Positions 27,277 through 33,643 of a stretch of 33,643 nt of DNA are shown one piece after another. Below the pieces are notes generated by a model, which saw only the letters and a program-made list of their open reading frames with translations, was not told the DNA's origin and ran no database searches. Within the stretch, counting starts at the first letter, position 1. Each line of letters opens with the position of its first letter. The DNA is taken from contig JAAYDI010000187.1 of NCBI GenBank assembly GCA_012729315.1, positions 1 to 33,643 on the forward strand, given 5' to 3'. The translations under genes were made by a program, and so were the position numbers. This stretch comes from Planctomycetaceae bacterium (GTDB taxonomy: Bacteria > Planctomycetota > Planctomycetia > Pirellulales > Pirellulaceae).

Positions 27277-27357
27277 ACGTGGCTGCTCCAGGTGCCTGCT
27301 CCACGTGGCTGCTCTACATGGCTGCCCTACATGGCTGCCCTACATGATGGCCGCCCT
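27277..27357. repeat. 13-bp tandem repeat upstream of queD
   Basis: Six head-to-tail units with a 13-bp period begin at 27277, 27290, 27303, 27316, 27329 and 27342. The units drift from ACGTGGCTGCTCC to ACATGGCTGCCCT, units 4 and 5 are identical, and the last carries a 3-bp insertion. The array ends 22 bp before the queD start, in its expected leader or promoter. Confidence 0.75.
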
Positions 27358-27635
27358 GCCGCAGCGTCCCGAAAGTGCCCGCATTGTACTCACCCGGCTA
27401 CAGATTCCCAGCTGATATTGCCGGGTGGAGCCAGCGCGCTGTAGACTTTGCCCGCCCCAAACCCTGTCGCTGAGCACCCAAAGGGGTGGAAACTGGGCGC
27501 AACCAGGCGGCGGCCGGCTGCGTTGGGCACCGGGGATCGGGTGCCTGTGGCAGGCGCGTGGACGGTTGTATGGAATGGGCGGCACGGGACCGGTCGAAAT
27601 TCCAGTAAACGCGGGGCGGTGGTGGTGCCAGACTC

Positions 27636-27663
27636 TTGAAACGGAAATTGGCCCTTTTAGAAT
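27636..27663 (+). promoter_or_regulatory. Putative promoter for the secreted-protein gene
   Basis: TTGAAA (27636-27641), 16 bp, TAGAAT (27658-27663). A leader of about 40 nt with a GGAAGGTAGG ribosome-binding stretch precedes the ATG at 27710. The rest of the gap from 27358 holds no supported gene. Confidence 0.58.
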
Positions 27664-27709
27664 GAGTTTGAGGGTCCGATTTCCGCAGCCCGTCAGGGAA
27701 GGTAGGTAA

Positions 27710-28081
27710 ATGATGCGTGTTGCGGCATTTGGACTTAGTGTCGTGGCAGTTCTCGTGGTGGTGTGGACGGTCAGTTTGTGCGACCTGTCGGCAAACGCCC
27801 AGACACCAAATGTGCCGACCGCTCAGCCGGTGCTTCCCGCCCGGATCCCCGTGGCGGCCGCCGGTGACCTGATGGCATTTTCCGCGGAGCTCGGCAGCGG
27901 CCCGTCGCAGATCACGCTGATTGACGCGAAGTCACGTGTGATGTGCGTCTACCACGTTGACCGAGAGGGGAAGATTGAACTCAGGAGCGTGCGGAACGTC
28001 CAGTGGGATCTGCTGATCGAAGAGTTCAACGGAGTCAGTCCTTTACCGCGCGACATTCGCGCGCTGCTGGAACAGCGTTAG
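27710..28081 (+). CDS. Small secreted hypothetical protein
   Basis: 123 residues. A clear signal peptide (hydrophobic core about 7-23) ends with an ANA-Q type cleavage site after residue 30. The mature part of about 93 residues contains LIDAKSRVMCVYHVDREGKIELRSVRNVQWDLLIEEFNG, which looks like a compact beta-rich domain. I do not recognise a named family; similar short exported proteins occur in planctomycetes. ATG ATG gives two possible starts 3 nt apart. The gene has its own promoter and is followed after 107 bp by the HTH-acidic-TM gene on the same strand, so cotranscription is possible. It is probably periplasmic. Confidence 0.72.
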   Translation: MMRVAAFGLSVVAVLVVVWTVSLCDLSANAQTPNVPTAQPVLPARIPVAAAGDLMAFSAELGSGPSQITLIDAKSRVMCVYHVDREGKIELRSVRNVQWDLLIEEFNGVSPLPRDIRALLEQR

Positions 28082-28188
28082 CCGGGCCGCCCGTGGGCCC
28101 CTTGAGGCAACGCAGTCCGGCAGCGCTGACCGCGTCACGCAGTCAACCTGCAGACCTCGTCGCTTGACCTTGTGGAGCCCAAACACCA

Positions 28189-29406
28189 ATGGCCGGGAAA
28201 TTCATCGAACTCAAGGCGGCTGCGCAACAGCTGGGGATCACGATCGAACAACTGCAGGAGTTGCGCGAGGCGGGCCGGATCCGCGGCTACAAGGATGGTG
28301 CGAGCTGGAAATTCAAGCCGGAAGAGATTGCAGGGCTGGTCGGCAAGCTGTTGCCGGGCAGTGATGCGGTGGCGGAAGGGGAGGACAGCGGCGATTCCGG
28401 TTCCCTCAGCGGCGAGGACATCGACAGCCTGCTGAGCGTGGACATCGATTCGGAATTCGAGGACAACCTGGACGACTCGTCCATTCTGATTCGTTCGGAC
28501 GGCGAGCCGAATCGCGATGCGGATGCGTCGGGCACGGTGATTGGCCAGGAGCAGGAGAAGCTGGAGGTCGCCAGCGACCTGCGGCTGGCGGATGACGAGG
28601 AAGACAGCGACGGCGGAGATGCGAGCAGCAGCGTGAAGGAGGTGGGGGACGAGCTGAGGCTGGCGGAATCCGAAGACCTCAGCGACGAACTGGGGCTGGC
28701 GGACAGTCTCGATTTCGAATCGGACGACGCGCTGATGCTGAGCGAAGACGACCTGTCGATGTCGAGCGACAGCGACCAGGACGTGCTGGATGACTCCGAC
28801 AGCAGCGACGCGGTGATGATCGGCGCGGGCGACAGTGGCATTGGGCTGGCCAACCCGTCCGACAGTGGCCTGTCGCTGGAAAAGGAATCCGCGGGGTCCG
28901 CCCTGGAGTTGCCCGAGGATGAAGACATGATTTCGCTGGCGGACGACATGCTCTCAGCCTCCGACGACGGCAAGTTGCTCCAGCAGGACGAAGAGTTCCT
29001 CCTGTCCCCCTCGGACGGGATGTTCGGGGACGAATCGTCCGACAGCGGTTCCCAGGTCATTGCGCTAGACGATTCCAGCGAGTTTGACAGCGACCCCGAC
29101 GTGGCGGGCGAAGGGGTGGATCCGATCCTGGTGCCCGAGGAGGTGGAGGGGCTGGAAGTCCAGCTCGAGCCGATCGAGGAAGCGGCCGCCGTCGCCCGCG
29201 CCACCCCAGCGCTGACCGGCGCGGCGGTGCCCGAAGCGTCCTACACGGTGTGGAACCTGATGTCGCTCGTGTTCGTGGCCCTGCTGTTGGGCATCACCGG
29301 CATGCTGATGGCGGATGTCGTCCGCAATATGTGGACCTGGAACAGCGAAACCAGTGTGTCCAGCGGGCTGGCCAACGCGATCATTGAAGCGTTGGGGATC
29401 AAATAG
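28189..29406 (+). CDS. HTH protein with acidic linker and C-terminal TM anchor
   Basis: 405 residues. The first ~50 form an excisionase/MerR-like helix-turn-helix (AAAQQLGITIEQLQELREAG then YKDGASWKFKPEEIAGL, the wing and second helix). Residues about 55-340 are extremely rich in Asp, Glu and Ser and appear disordered. One membrane helix (about 354-377, NLMSLVFVALLLGITGMLMA) is followed by a short tail of about 28 residues outside. The arrangement predicts a DNA- or protein-binding head in the cytoplasm joined to the inner membrane by a long acidic tether. The HTH_17-type domain is also found in non-DNA-binding adaptors, so DNA binding is not proven. I know of similar proteins in planctomycetes but no assigned function. 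The ATG at 28189 begins the conserved domain directly. Confidence 0.75.
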   Translation: MAGKFIELKAAAQQLGITIEQLQELREAGRIRGYKDGASWKFKPEEIAGLVGKLLPGSDAVAEGEDSGDSGSLSGEDIDSLLSVDIDSEFEDNLDDSSILIRSDGEPNRDADASGTVIGQEQEKLEVASDLRLADDEEDSDGGDASSSVKEVGDELRLAESEDLSDELGLADSLDFESDDALMLSEDDLSMSSDSDQDVLDDSDSSDAVMIGAGDSGIGLANPSDSGLSLEKESAGSALELPEDEDMISLADDMLSASDDGKLLQQDEEFLLSPSDGMFGDESSDSGSQVIALDDSSEFDSDPDVAGEGVDPILVPEEVEGLEVQLEPIEEAAAVARATPALTGAAVPEASYTVWNLMSLVFVALLLGITGMLMADVVRNMWTWNSETSVSSGLANAIIEALGIK

Positions 29407-29626
29407 CCGCAACCACGCGCGGGCCGTCAGCGGGACCTGTCCAGTGTCCAGACGCTACCATCTGACGCACCCGACCGCCGTGCACGCGGCTGTCGATGGT
29501 GCCGGTTGCGCGGCGGCTGTGCGCTGCCGTGGCCGCCCCACCTTCCAGCCACAGGGCCCACGGTTCACGGCCGCATCGCCCTGCCGGGAGCGTTCGATCG
29601 GCTATCCGCAAACGCTGCAGGTGGCC
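29407..29626. other. Gap with no recognised feature
   Basis: 220 GC-rich base pairs after the HTH-acidic-TM gene. Open frames here are short and look like frame shadows. I see no hairpin with a T-tract, tRNA or repeat. Confidence 0.4.
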
Positions 29627-29632
29627 TATAAT
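29627..29632 (+). promoter_or_regulatory. Putative -10 box (TATAAT) upstream of the lipoprotein
   Basis: A consensus TATAAT stands 92 bp before the chosen lipoprotein start, without a good -35. It also argues against the in-frame ATG at 29638, which would be at the transcription start itself. Confidence 0.4.
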
Positions 29633-29724
29633 CTACCATGCGTCCGGCACCTTCCGCCGTGTGTGCACGGCGTACGTTCCTGGCCGGCCGACAGTTCCCA
29701 GGCCTATCGCGATACGGAGACACC

Positions 29725-30537
29725 ATGCCACGTCTGCACTTTCTGGCTGAGCGGCCCCTGCATCGCGCTCTGGGCGGCCTCACGGCGGGTCGCGTTGCCA
29801 TCGCGGCGCTGCTCGCCCTGCTGCCGGTCGGCTGCGGCAACCACGATCACGATTCGGTCCAGCGCTATCAGATCCCCAAACGCGAGCTGTTGTACGCCGC
29901 GAATCATGTCGAGCGGCAGCCGGCGGCTTCCGAGCGCCCCACCCAAGTCGTCCAACGGATGCTCGCCGCCATCGTCCCGCACGGTGCGCAGACCTGGTAT
30001 TTCAAGATGACCGGCCCGGCCGAGCCGGTGGCCAGCCAGGAAGCCGCGTTTCGTCAGCTGATCGAGTCGCTCCGGTTTGACACCGAGCAGTCACCGCCCC
30101 AGTGGACACTCCCCGCAGCCTGGCGGGAAGAGCCGGGAACCGGTCTGCGTCTGGCCACGCTTAAGGTCGACGTGTCGGACCAGACGCTGGAAGTATCTGT
30201 CATGCCGCTCGCCACGTCCCTGTCTGGGAGTTCCGTGCTGGACAACGTCAACCGATGGCGTCAGCAGATGCGGTTGCCGGCCATCACGCACAGCGAACTC
30301 GACCAGGAGACCACCACCGTCGAGCTGGCCAGCGGACCTGCTACGCTGGTCAATCTGCTGGGCCATTACGCGGGCGGCGCGCTGGGCAGCGCTGCGCCGA
30401 GGCATGGTCATGCCCGGCCCGCGCAGGTGCCGGCCCGATCTGAGGTCGGATCAACGACAGAAGCAGAAGCCCGATCAGAGGCCGATTCAGAGGCTGGATC
30501 AGAGGCCGATTCAGAAGCTGGATCGGACACCCCGTAG
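29725..30537 (+). CDS. Probable lipoprotein, planctomycete hypothetical
   Basis: 270 residues from the ATG at 29725. A type II signal peptide ends in LLALLPVGC, a lipobox with Cys37, so the protein should be lipid-anchored after cleavage by LspA. The body has PPQWTLPAAWREEPGTGLRLATLKVD and LDNVNRWRQQMRLPAIT, blocks that look like a conserved domain, but I have no family name. The last ~25 residues are a degenerate acidic repeat (SEADSEAGSEADSEAGSD). An in-frame ATG at 29638 would add 29 residues and put the signal sequence internally, so it is rejected. It lies 62 bp before the cytochrome c maturation gene and is probably cotranscribed, suggesting a link to cytochrome assembly or respiration. 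Confidence 0.7.
   Translation: MPRLHFLAERPLHRALGGLTAGRVAIAALLALLPVGCGNHDHDSVQRYQIPKRELLYAANHVERQPAASERPTQVVQRMLAAIVPHGAQTWYFKMTGPAEPVASQEAAFRQLIESLRFDTEQSPPQWTLPAAWREEPGTGLRLATLKVDVSDQTLEVSVMPLATSLSGSSVLDNVNRWRQQMRLPAITHSELDQETTTVELASGPATLVNLLGHYAGGALGSAAPRHGHARPAQVPARSEVGSTTEAEARSEADSEAGSEADSEAGSDTP
30467..30531 (+). repeat. Degenerate 12/24-bp tandem repeat, lipoprotein C-terminus
   Basis: Units of the type GATCAGAGGCCGATTCAGAG recur with a 12-bp sub-period and 24-bp period. They encode alternating Ser-Glu-Ala-Asp and Ser-Glu-Ala-Gly at the end of the lipoprotein. Confidence 0.6.
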
Positions 30538-30599
30538 TCGGCGCCCCGCACGTTTTGTTGAGATGTCAATGCAGTTCACCGCAGTCCACGGAGTCGGCG

Positions 30600-33500
30600 A
30601 TGGCCAGACAGATCGATCGGGAACCACAACTCACCCCAGGCCTTCCGGGCTACGCATCCCAGCCGGATGGCGCCCCGGCCCGTGCGTCCCGGCTGTGGCG
30701 GGCGATCGTGGCCATCCTGACGCCGCTGGCCTCGCTCAAGCTGACCGTCGTCCTGTTTCTGATGGCCATCTTCATTGTGTTCGCCGGGACGCTGGCACAG
30801 ACCGAGAAGGACATCTGGCAGGTGGTGCACGACTACTTCCGTATGGACCTCCGGTCCGGCGCGGCGGCTGTCCGTTCGGCATTGGCCTGGATTGACCTGC
30901 GGATCTTCTTCCCGCGTTCCTTCTTCCCGAACTTGGCCCCGATTCCCTGGGGCTATGGGTTCTGGTTCCCCAGCGGCTGGCTGATCGGCTTCCTGCTGTT
31001 TCTCAACCTGACCGCTGCTCATCTGATCCGGTTCCGGGTGCAGGGACGCGGCCGGGCGTTGCTCGTCGGCCTGGCCATCCTGGCTGGTGGCGTTCTGCTG
31101 ACGGTGGCCGTCATCATGGCCGGGTCACAGCAGGCGGCCACTCAGCGGCCGCTCTTTGCGGACTGGCCGTCGCTCCGCATCCTGTGGCTGTTGGTCCAGT
31201 GCACGTCGGCCAGCCTGGTGCTACTGCTCGGGAGTGCCCTGATCTTCCGTCGCCGCGCCGGCATTGTGGTGCTGCACGCGGGGGTCGGCCTCATGATGTT
31301 CGGTGAGCTGATCGTCGGCATCTCGGCTGTCGAAGGCCGGATGCAGATCATCGAAGGCCAGACGGTCGACCACGTGCTCGACACGCGCGAGCTGGAGTTG
31401 GCGATCGTCGACACGTCCGACCCCGAGCAGGACGACGTGATGGTGATCCCCCAGGCGCGGCTGCTCGCCGGGACCGTCATCCGCGACCCGCAACTGCCGT
31501 GCGACGTGGAGATCGTGGAGTTCCAGCTCAACTCAGAGCGTCAGCCGGCCGATCCGGCGGAGCCGAACCTGGCCACCGCAGGGCGCGGACGCCAGGAGCG
31601 GGCGGTCCCGGTCGCGCCGATCAGTGGCACGGACAGTTCCGGCGCTATGAACCGTTCGGCCGCCTACGTGCGGCTGTTGCAGAAGGAGGGTGGTGCCGAC
31701 CTGGGCGTGTACCTGGTGGGGCTGGACGATTGGTTTGCCGGCGCATCCGAAGCGATCACGGTGGACGGCCGGCAGTACGACATGAGCCTGCGTTTCAAGC
31801 ACATGTACAAGCCGTACTCGATGCACCTGATCGATGTACAGCAGGACGTGTACATGGGGACCCAGACTCCTCGCAGCTATTCGTCGACGCTGCGGCTGGT
31901 GGATCCGACGCGGAACGTCGATCGGACCGTCCGGATCTGGATGAACAATCCGCTGCGTTTTGCGGGCGAGACCTTTTACCAGTCGAGCTACGGGCGGGAC
32001 TCGCGGACCGGGCTGGAATACACGGGGCTGCAGGTCGTCACCAACACCGGCTGGCGGATCCCCTACGTCTCCTGCATGATGCTGGCGGTTGGCATGCTGG
32101 CGCAGTTCGGCATCACGCTCTACAGCTACCTCAAGCGCCGCCGCGATCTGGCGCCGGTCCCCCGCGTGGACACGGCCGGCGCGCAGCGGCAACGCACGGG
32201 CGGGGCGTTCGCGCTGGCCGTGGTAATGCTGAGCGCCGTCTGGCTGATGAGCCGGATGTACGCGCCGGCACCGGCCGCGGGTCAGCTCGATCTGGATGCC
32301 TGCGGCCGCCTGCCGATCATGTTCGAGGGGCGCATCAAGCCGCTCGATTCGCTGGCCCGCAACAGCCTGCGGATCATCTCCGATCGCGAGGTGTACCAGG
32401 ATTCCAATCGCACGACCCAGCCGGCGATCCGCTGGCTGCTGGATGTGATCACCGACTCGCCAGACGCCGAGAAGCAGCGTGTGATCCGCATCCAGAACCT
32501 GGAATTGCTCGACACCCTCAAGCTCCCGCGCCGCCAGGGCTTCCGGTACGCGATCGAGGAAATCGCGCCGCAGTGGGATGTGTTCACTCAGCAGGCCAGT
32601 CAGGCGCGGCAGACGGCGCCGGACCAGCGCGGCGTATATGAAAAGAAAGTGCTCGAACTGGAGCAGCGTCTGAGCCACTACATCATGCTGCGCGAGTCCT
32701 TCACTCCCGCGCCGCTGCGGCCGGAGAACCTGCGCGAGGATCTGGCGCAGGAGGCGAATCGGCGCGAGCAGAACAGCCGCCACGCACTGCCGCTGGCGGT
32801 CCCGCCCAAGGATCCGAAGGGGGAGTGGCAGCCGTACTCGTATGCGGCGTTCGATGCGCTGGCGCGGAGCATCGCCGCCAGCCAGGGGCTGCAGGTCGAG
32901 GATCCCAGTCCGGCCACGCTGGCGTGGTCCAGCATCCTCAGCGTCTATGGGGGCAGGGCGTCTGAAGCCACGACGTTCAACCGGAACGTCCAGGCCTACT
33001 GGAAACTGCTGTGCGACAATCCGCCACAATGGTGGAACCCCGCCAAGACCGACTTCGAAGCGGCCTTCAACCACGCCGCCCCCTTTTACTACGCCATGCT
33101 GCTCTACATCGGCGCCTTCCTGCTGGGCTGCTTTTCCTGGCTCGGGTGGAGCGTGCCGCTGCGCCGCGCATGCACCTGGCTGACCCTCTTCACGCTCGTC
33201 GTGCACACGCTGGCACTGGTCGGACGCATCTATATTTCCGGCCGCCCCCCGATCACCAGCCTCTACTCGTCAGCCCTCTTCGTCGGCTGGGCCGGCGTCG
33301 TGCTGGCCCTCGTCCTGGAATTCTACTCCCGCATCGGCGTCGCCAACGTCGTCGGGGCCTTCCTCGGCTTCGCCACACTGCTCATCTCCGTCCTGATGAC
33401 TACAACCGTGGCGCCGTTCAAGGGAGATTCATTCACCGTCCTGGTGGCGGTGCTCGATACCCAGTTCTGGCTCGCCACCCACGTCACATGCATCACCGCC

Positions 33501-33643
33501 GGCTACTCGGCCACGCTGCTGGCCGGCCTGCTGGGAGTCATGTATATCGTGCGCGGCGTGCTGACCCCCTCCCAGGACAAACGCATCGCCCAGGAGACGT
33601 CGCGGATGGTCTACGGCACCCTCTGCTTCGCCATCTTCTTCAG
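30600..33643 (+). CDS. ccsBA: ResB-CcsA fusion, cytochrome c biogenesis (partial)
   Basis: 1014 codons are visible and the gene runs off the right edge. GGAG at 30590-30593 sits 6 nt before the ATG. The N-terminal half is ResB/CcsB-like: LASLKLTVVLFLMAIFIVFAGT as helix 1, further helices, then a large extracytoplasmic domain with YDMSLRFKHMYKPYSMHLID and FAGETFYQSSYG, which match ResB. A linker domain (about 565-830) includes LPIMFEGRIKPLDSLARNSL. The C-terminal part is CcsA/CcmC-like with several helices, ISGRPPITSLYSS and WLATHVTCITAGYSA; the tryptophan-rich heme loop is expected beyond the window. System II proteins of this kind carry heme across the membrane and attach it to apocytochrome c. 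Fused CcsBA is known in several phyla. Heme-iron His ligands cannot be assigned until the end is seen. Confidence 0.92.
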   Translation, partial: MARQIDREPQLTPGLPGYASQPDGAPARASRLWRAIVAILTPLASLKLTVVLFLMAIFIVFAGTLAQTEKDIWQVVHDYFRMDLRSGAAAVRSALAWIDLRIFFPRSFFPNLAPIPWGYGFWFPSGWLIGFLLFLNLTAAHLIRFRVQGRGRALLVGLAILAGGVLLTVAVIMAGSQQAATQRPLFADWPSLRILWLLVQCTSASLVLLLGSALIFRRRAGIVVLHAGVGLMMFGELIVGISAVEGRMQIIEGQTVDHVLDTRELELAIVDTSDPEQDDVMVIPQARLLAGTVIRDPQLPCDVEIVEFQLNSERQPADPAEPNLATAGRGRQERAVPVAPISGTDSSGAMNRSAAYVRLLQKEGGADLGVYLVGLDDWFAGASEAITVDGRQYDMSLRFKHMYKPYSMHLIDVQQDVYMGTQTPRSYSSTLRLVDPTRNVDRTVRIWMNNPLRFAGETFYQSSYGRDSRTGLEYTGLQVVTNTGWRIPYVSCMMLAVGMLAQFGITLYSYLKRRRDLAPVPRVDTAGAQRQRTGGAFALAVVMLSAVWLMSRMYAPAPAAGQLDLDACGRLPIMFEGRIKPLDSLARNSLRIISDREVYQDSNRTTQPAIRWLLDVITDSPDAEKQRVIRIQNLELLDTLKLPRRQGFRYAIEEIAPQWDVFTQQASQARQTAPDQRGVYEKKVLELEQRLSHYIMLRESFTPAPLRPENLREDLAQEANRREQNSRHALPLAVPPKDPKGEWQPYSYAAFDALARSIAASQGLQVEDPSPATLAWSSILSVYGGRASEATTFNRNVQAYWKLLCDNPPQWWNPAKTDFEAAFNHAAPFYYAMLLYIGAFLLGCFSWLGWSVPLRRACTWLTLFTLVVHTLALVGRIYISGRPPITSLYSSALFVGWAGVVLALVLEFYSRIGVANVVGAFLGFATLLISVLMTTTVAPFKGDSFTVLVAVLDTQFWLATHVTCITAGYSATLLAGLLGVMYIVRGVLTPSQDKRIAQETSRMVYGTLCFAIFF

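Noticed and set aside
31533-33206. 557-residue minus-strand frame opposite the cytochrome c gene
   Set aside because: The plus strand encodes a continuous, recognisable ResB-CcsA protein through the same bases.

Overview
The window looks like chromosomal DNA of a high-GC bacterium, most probably a planctomycete (Pirellulales-like). I infer this from gene types and arrangements rather than from any marker search. The pointers are a protein with an excisionase-like HTH, a long acidic linker and a membrane anchor; a three-gene ExbB/ExbD-like membrane operon with large coiled-coil partners; a ResB-CcsA fusion; and rpmB joined to gatCAB. There is no rRNA, tRNA, CRISPR array, prophage or complete insertion sequence that I can recognise.

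Layout. 1-355: no intact gene, only a decayed stretch resembling an RHS-repeat core. 356-4243 (minus): a three-gene envelope or polysaccharide set made of a single-TM protein, a BY-kinase-like P-loop protein and a GT-C/GT39-type membrane glycosyltransferase. 4642-9875 (plus): metH and thiC. 9876-13350 (plus): an LplT-like MFS transporter, a GmhA-like SIS isomerase and a ROK-family kinase. 13345-15659 (minus): dapB and thrC, two aspartate-family amino-acid genes. 16106-17048 (plus): a DksA/TraR zinc-finger protein followed directly by lspA. 17132-18377 (plus): an Rrf2-type regulator and an inositol-monophosphatase/HisN-like phosphatase. 18862-22453 (plus): rpmB-gatC-gatA-gatB with overlapping junctions. 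22632-26514 (minus): the ExbB-like channel operon with 4-bp overlaps. 26809-27255 (minus): a QueD/PTPS enzyme. 27710-29406 (plus): a small secreted protein and the HTH-acidic-TM protein. 29725-33643 (plus): a lipoprotein and the ResB-CcsA cytochrome c maturation protein, which runs off the window.

Most of the window is housekeeping metabolism (methionine, thiamine, lysine/threonine, queuosine-type pterin, Gln/Asn-tRNA) and envelope maturation (lipoprotein processing, cytochrome c). Several sigma70-like promoters (TTGACA/TAGAAT type, 16-17 bp spacers) lie in front of operons. The least explained items are a dispersed intergenic element built on GAATTCCT octamers, present twice in the same orientation (after thiC and before rpmB); the ExbB-type trio; a strong plus-strand terminator overlapping the queD stop codon with no plus-strand gene in front of it; and the membrane-anchored HTH protein. 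I see no gene cluster that is clearly a new system. The ExbB trio is the best candidate for an undercharacterised one.
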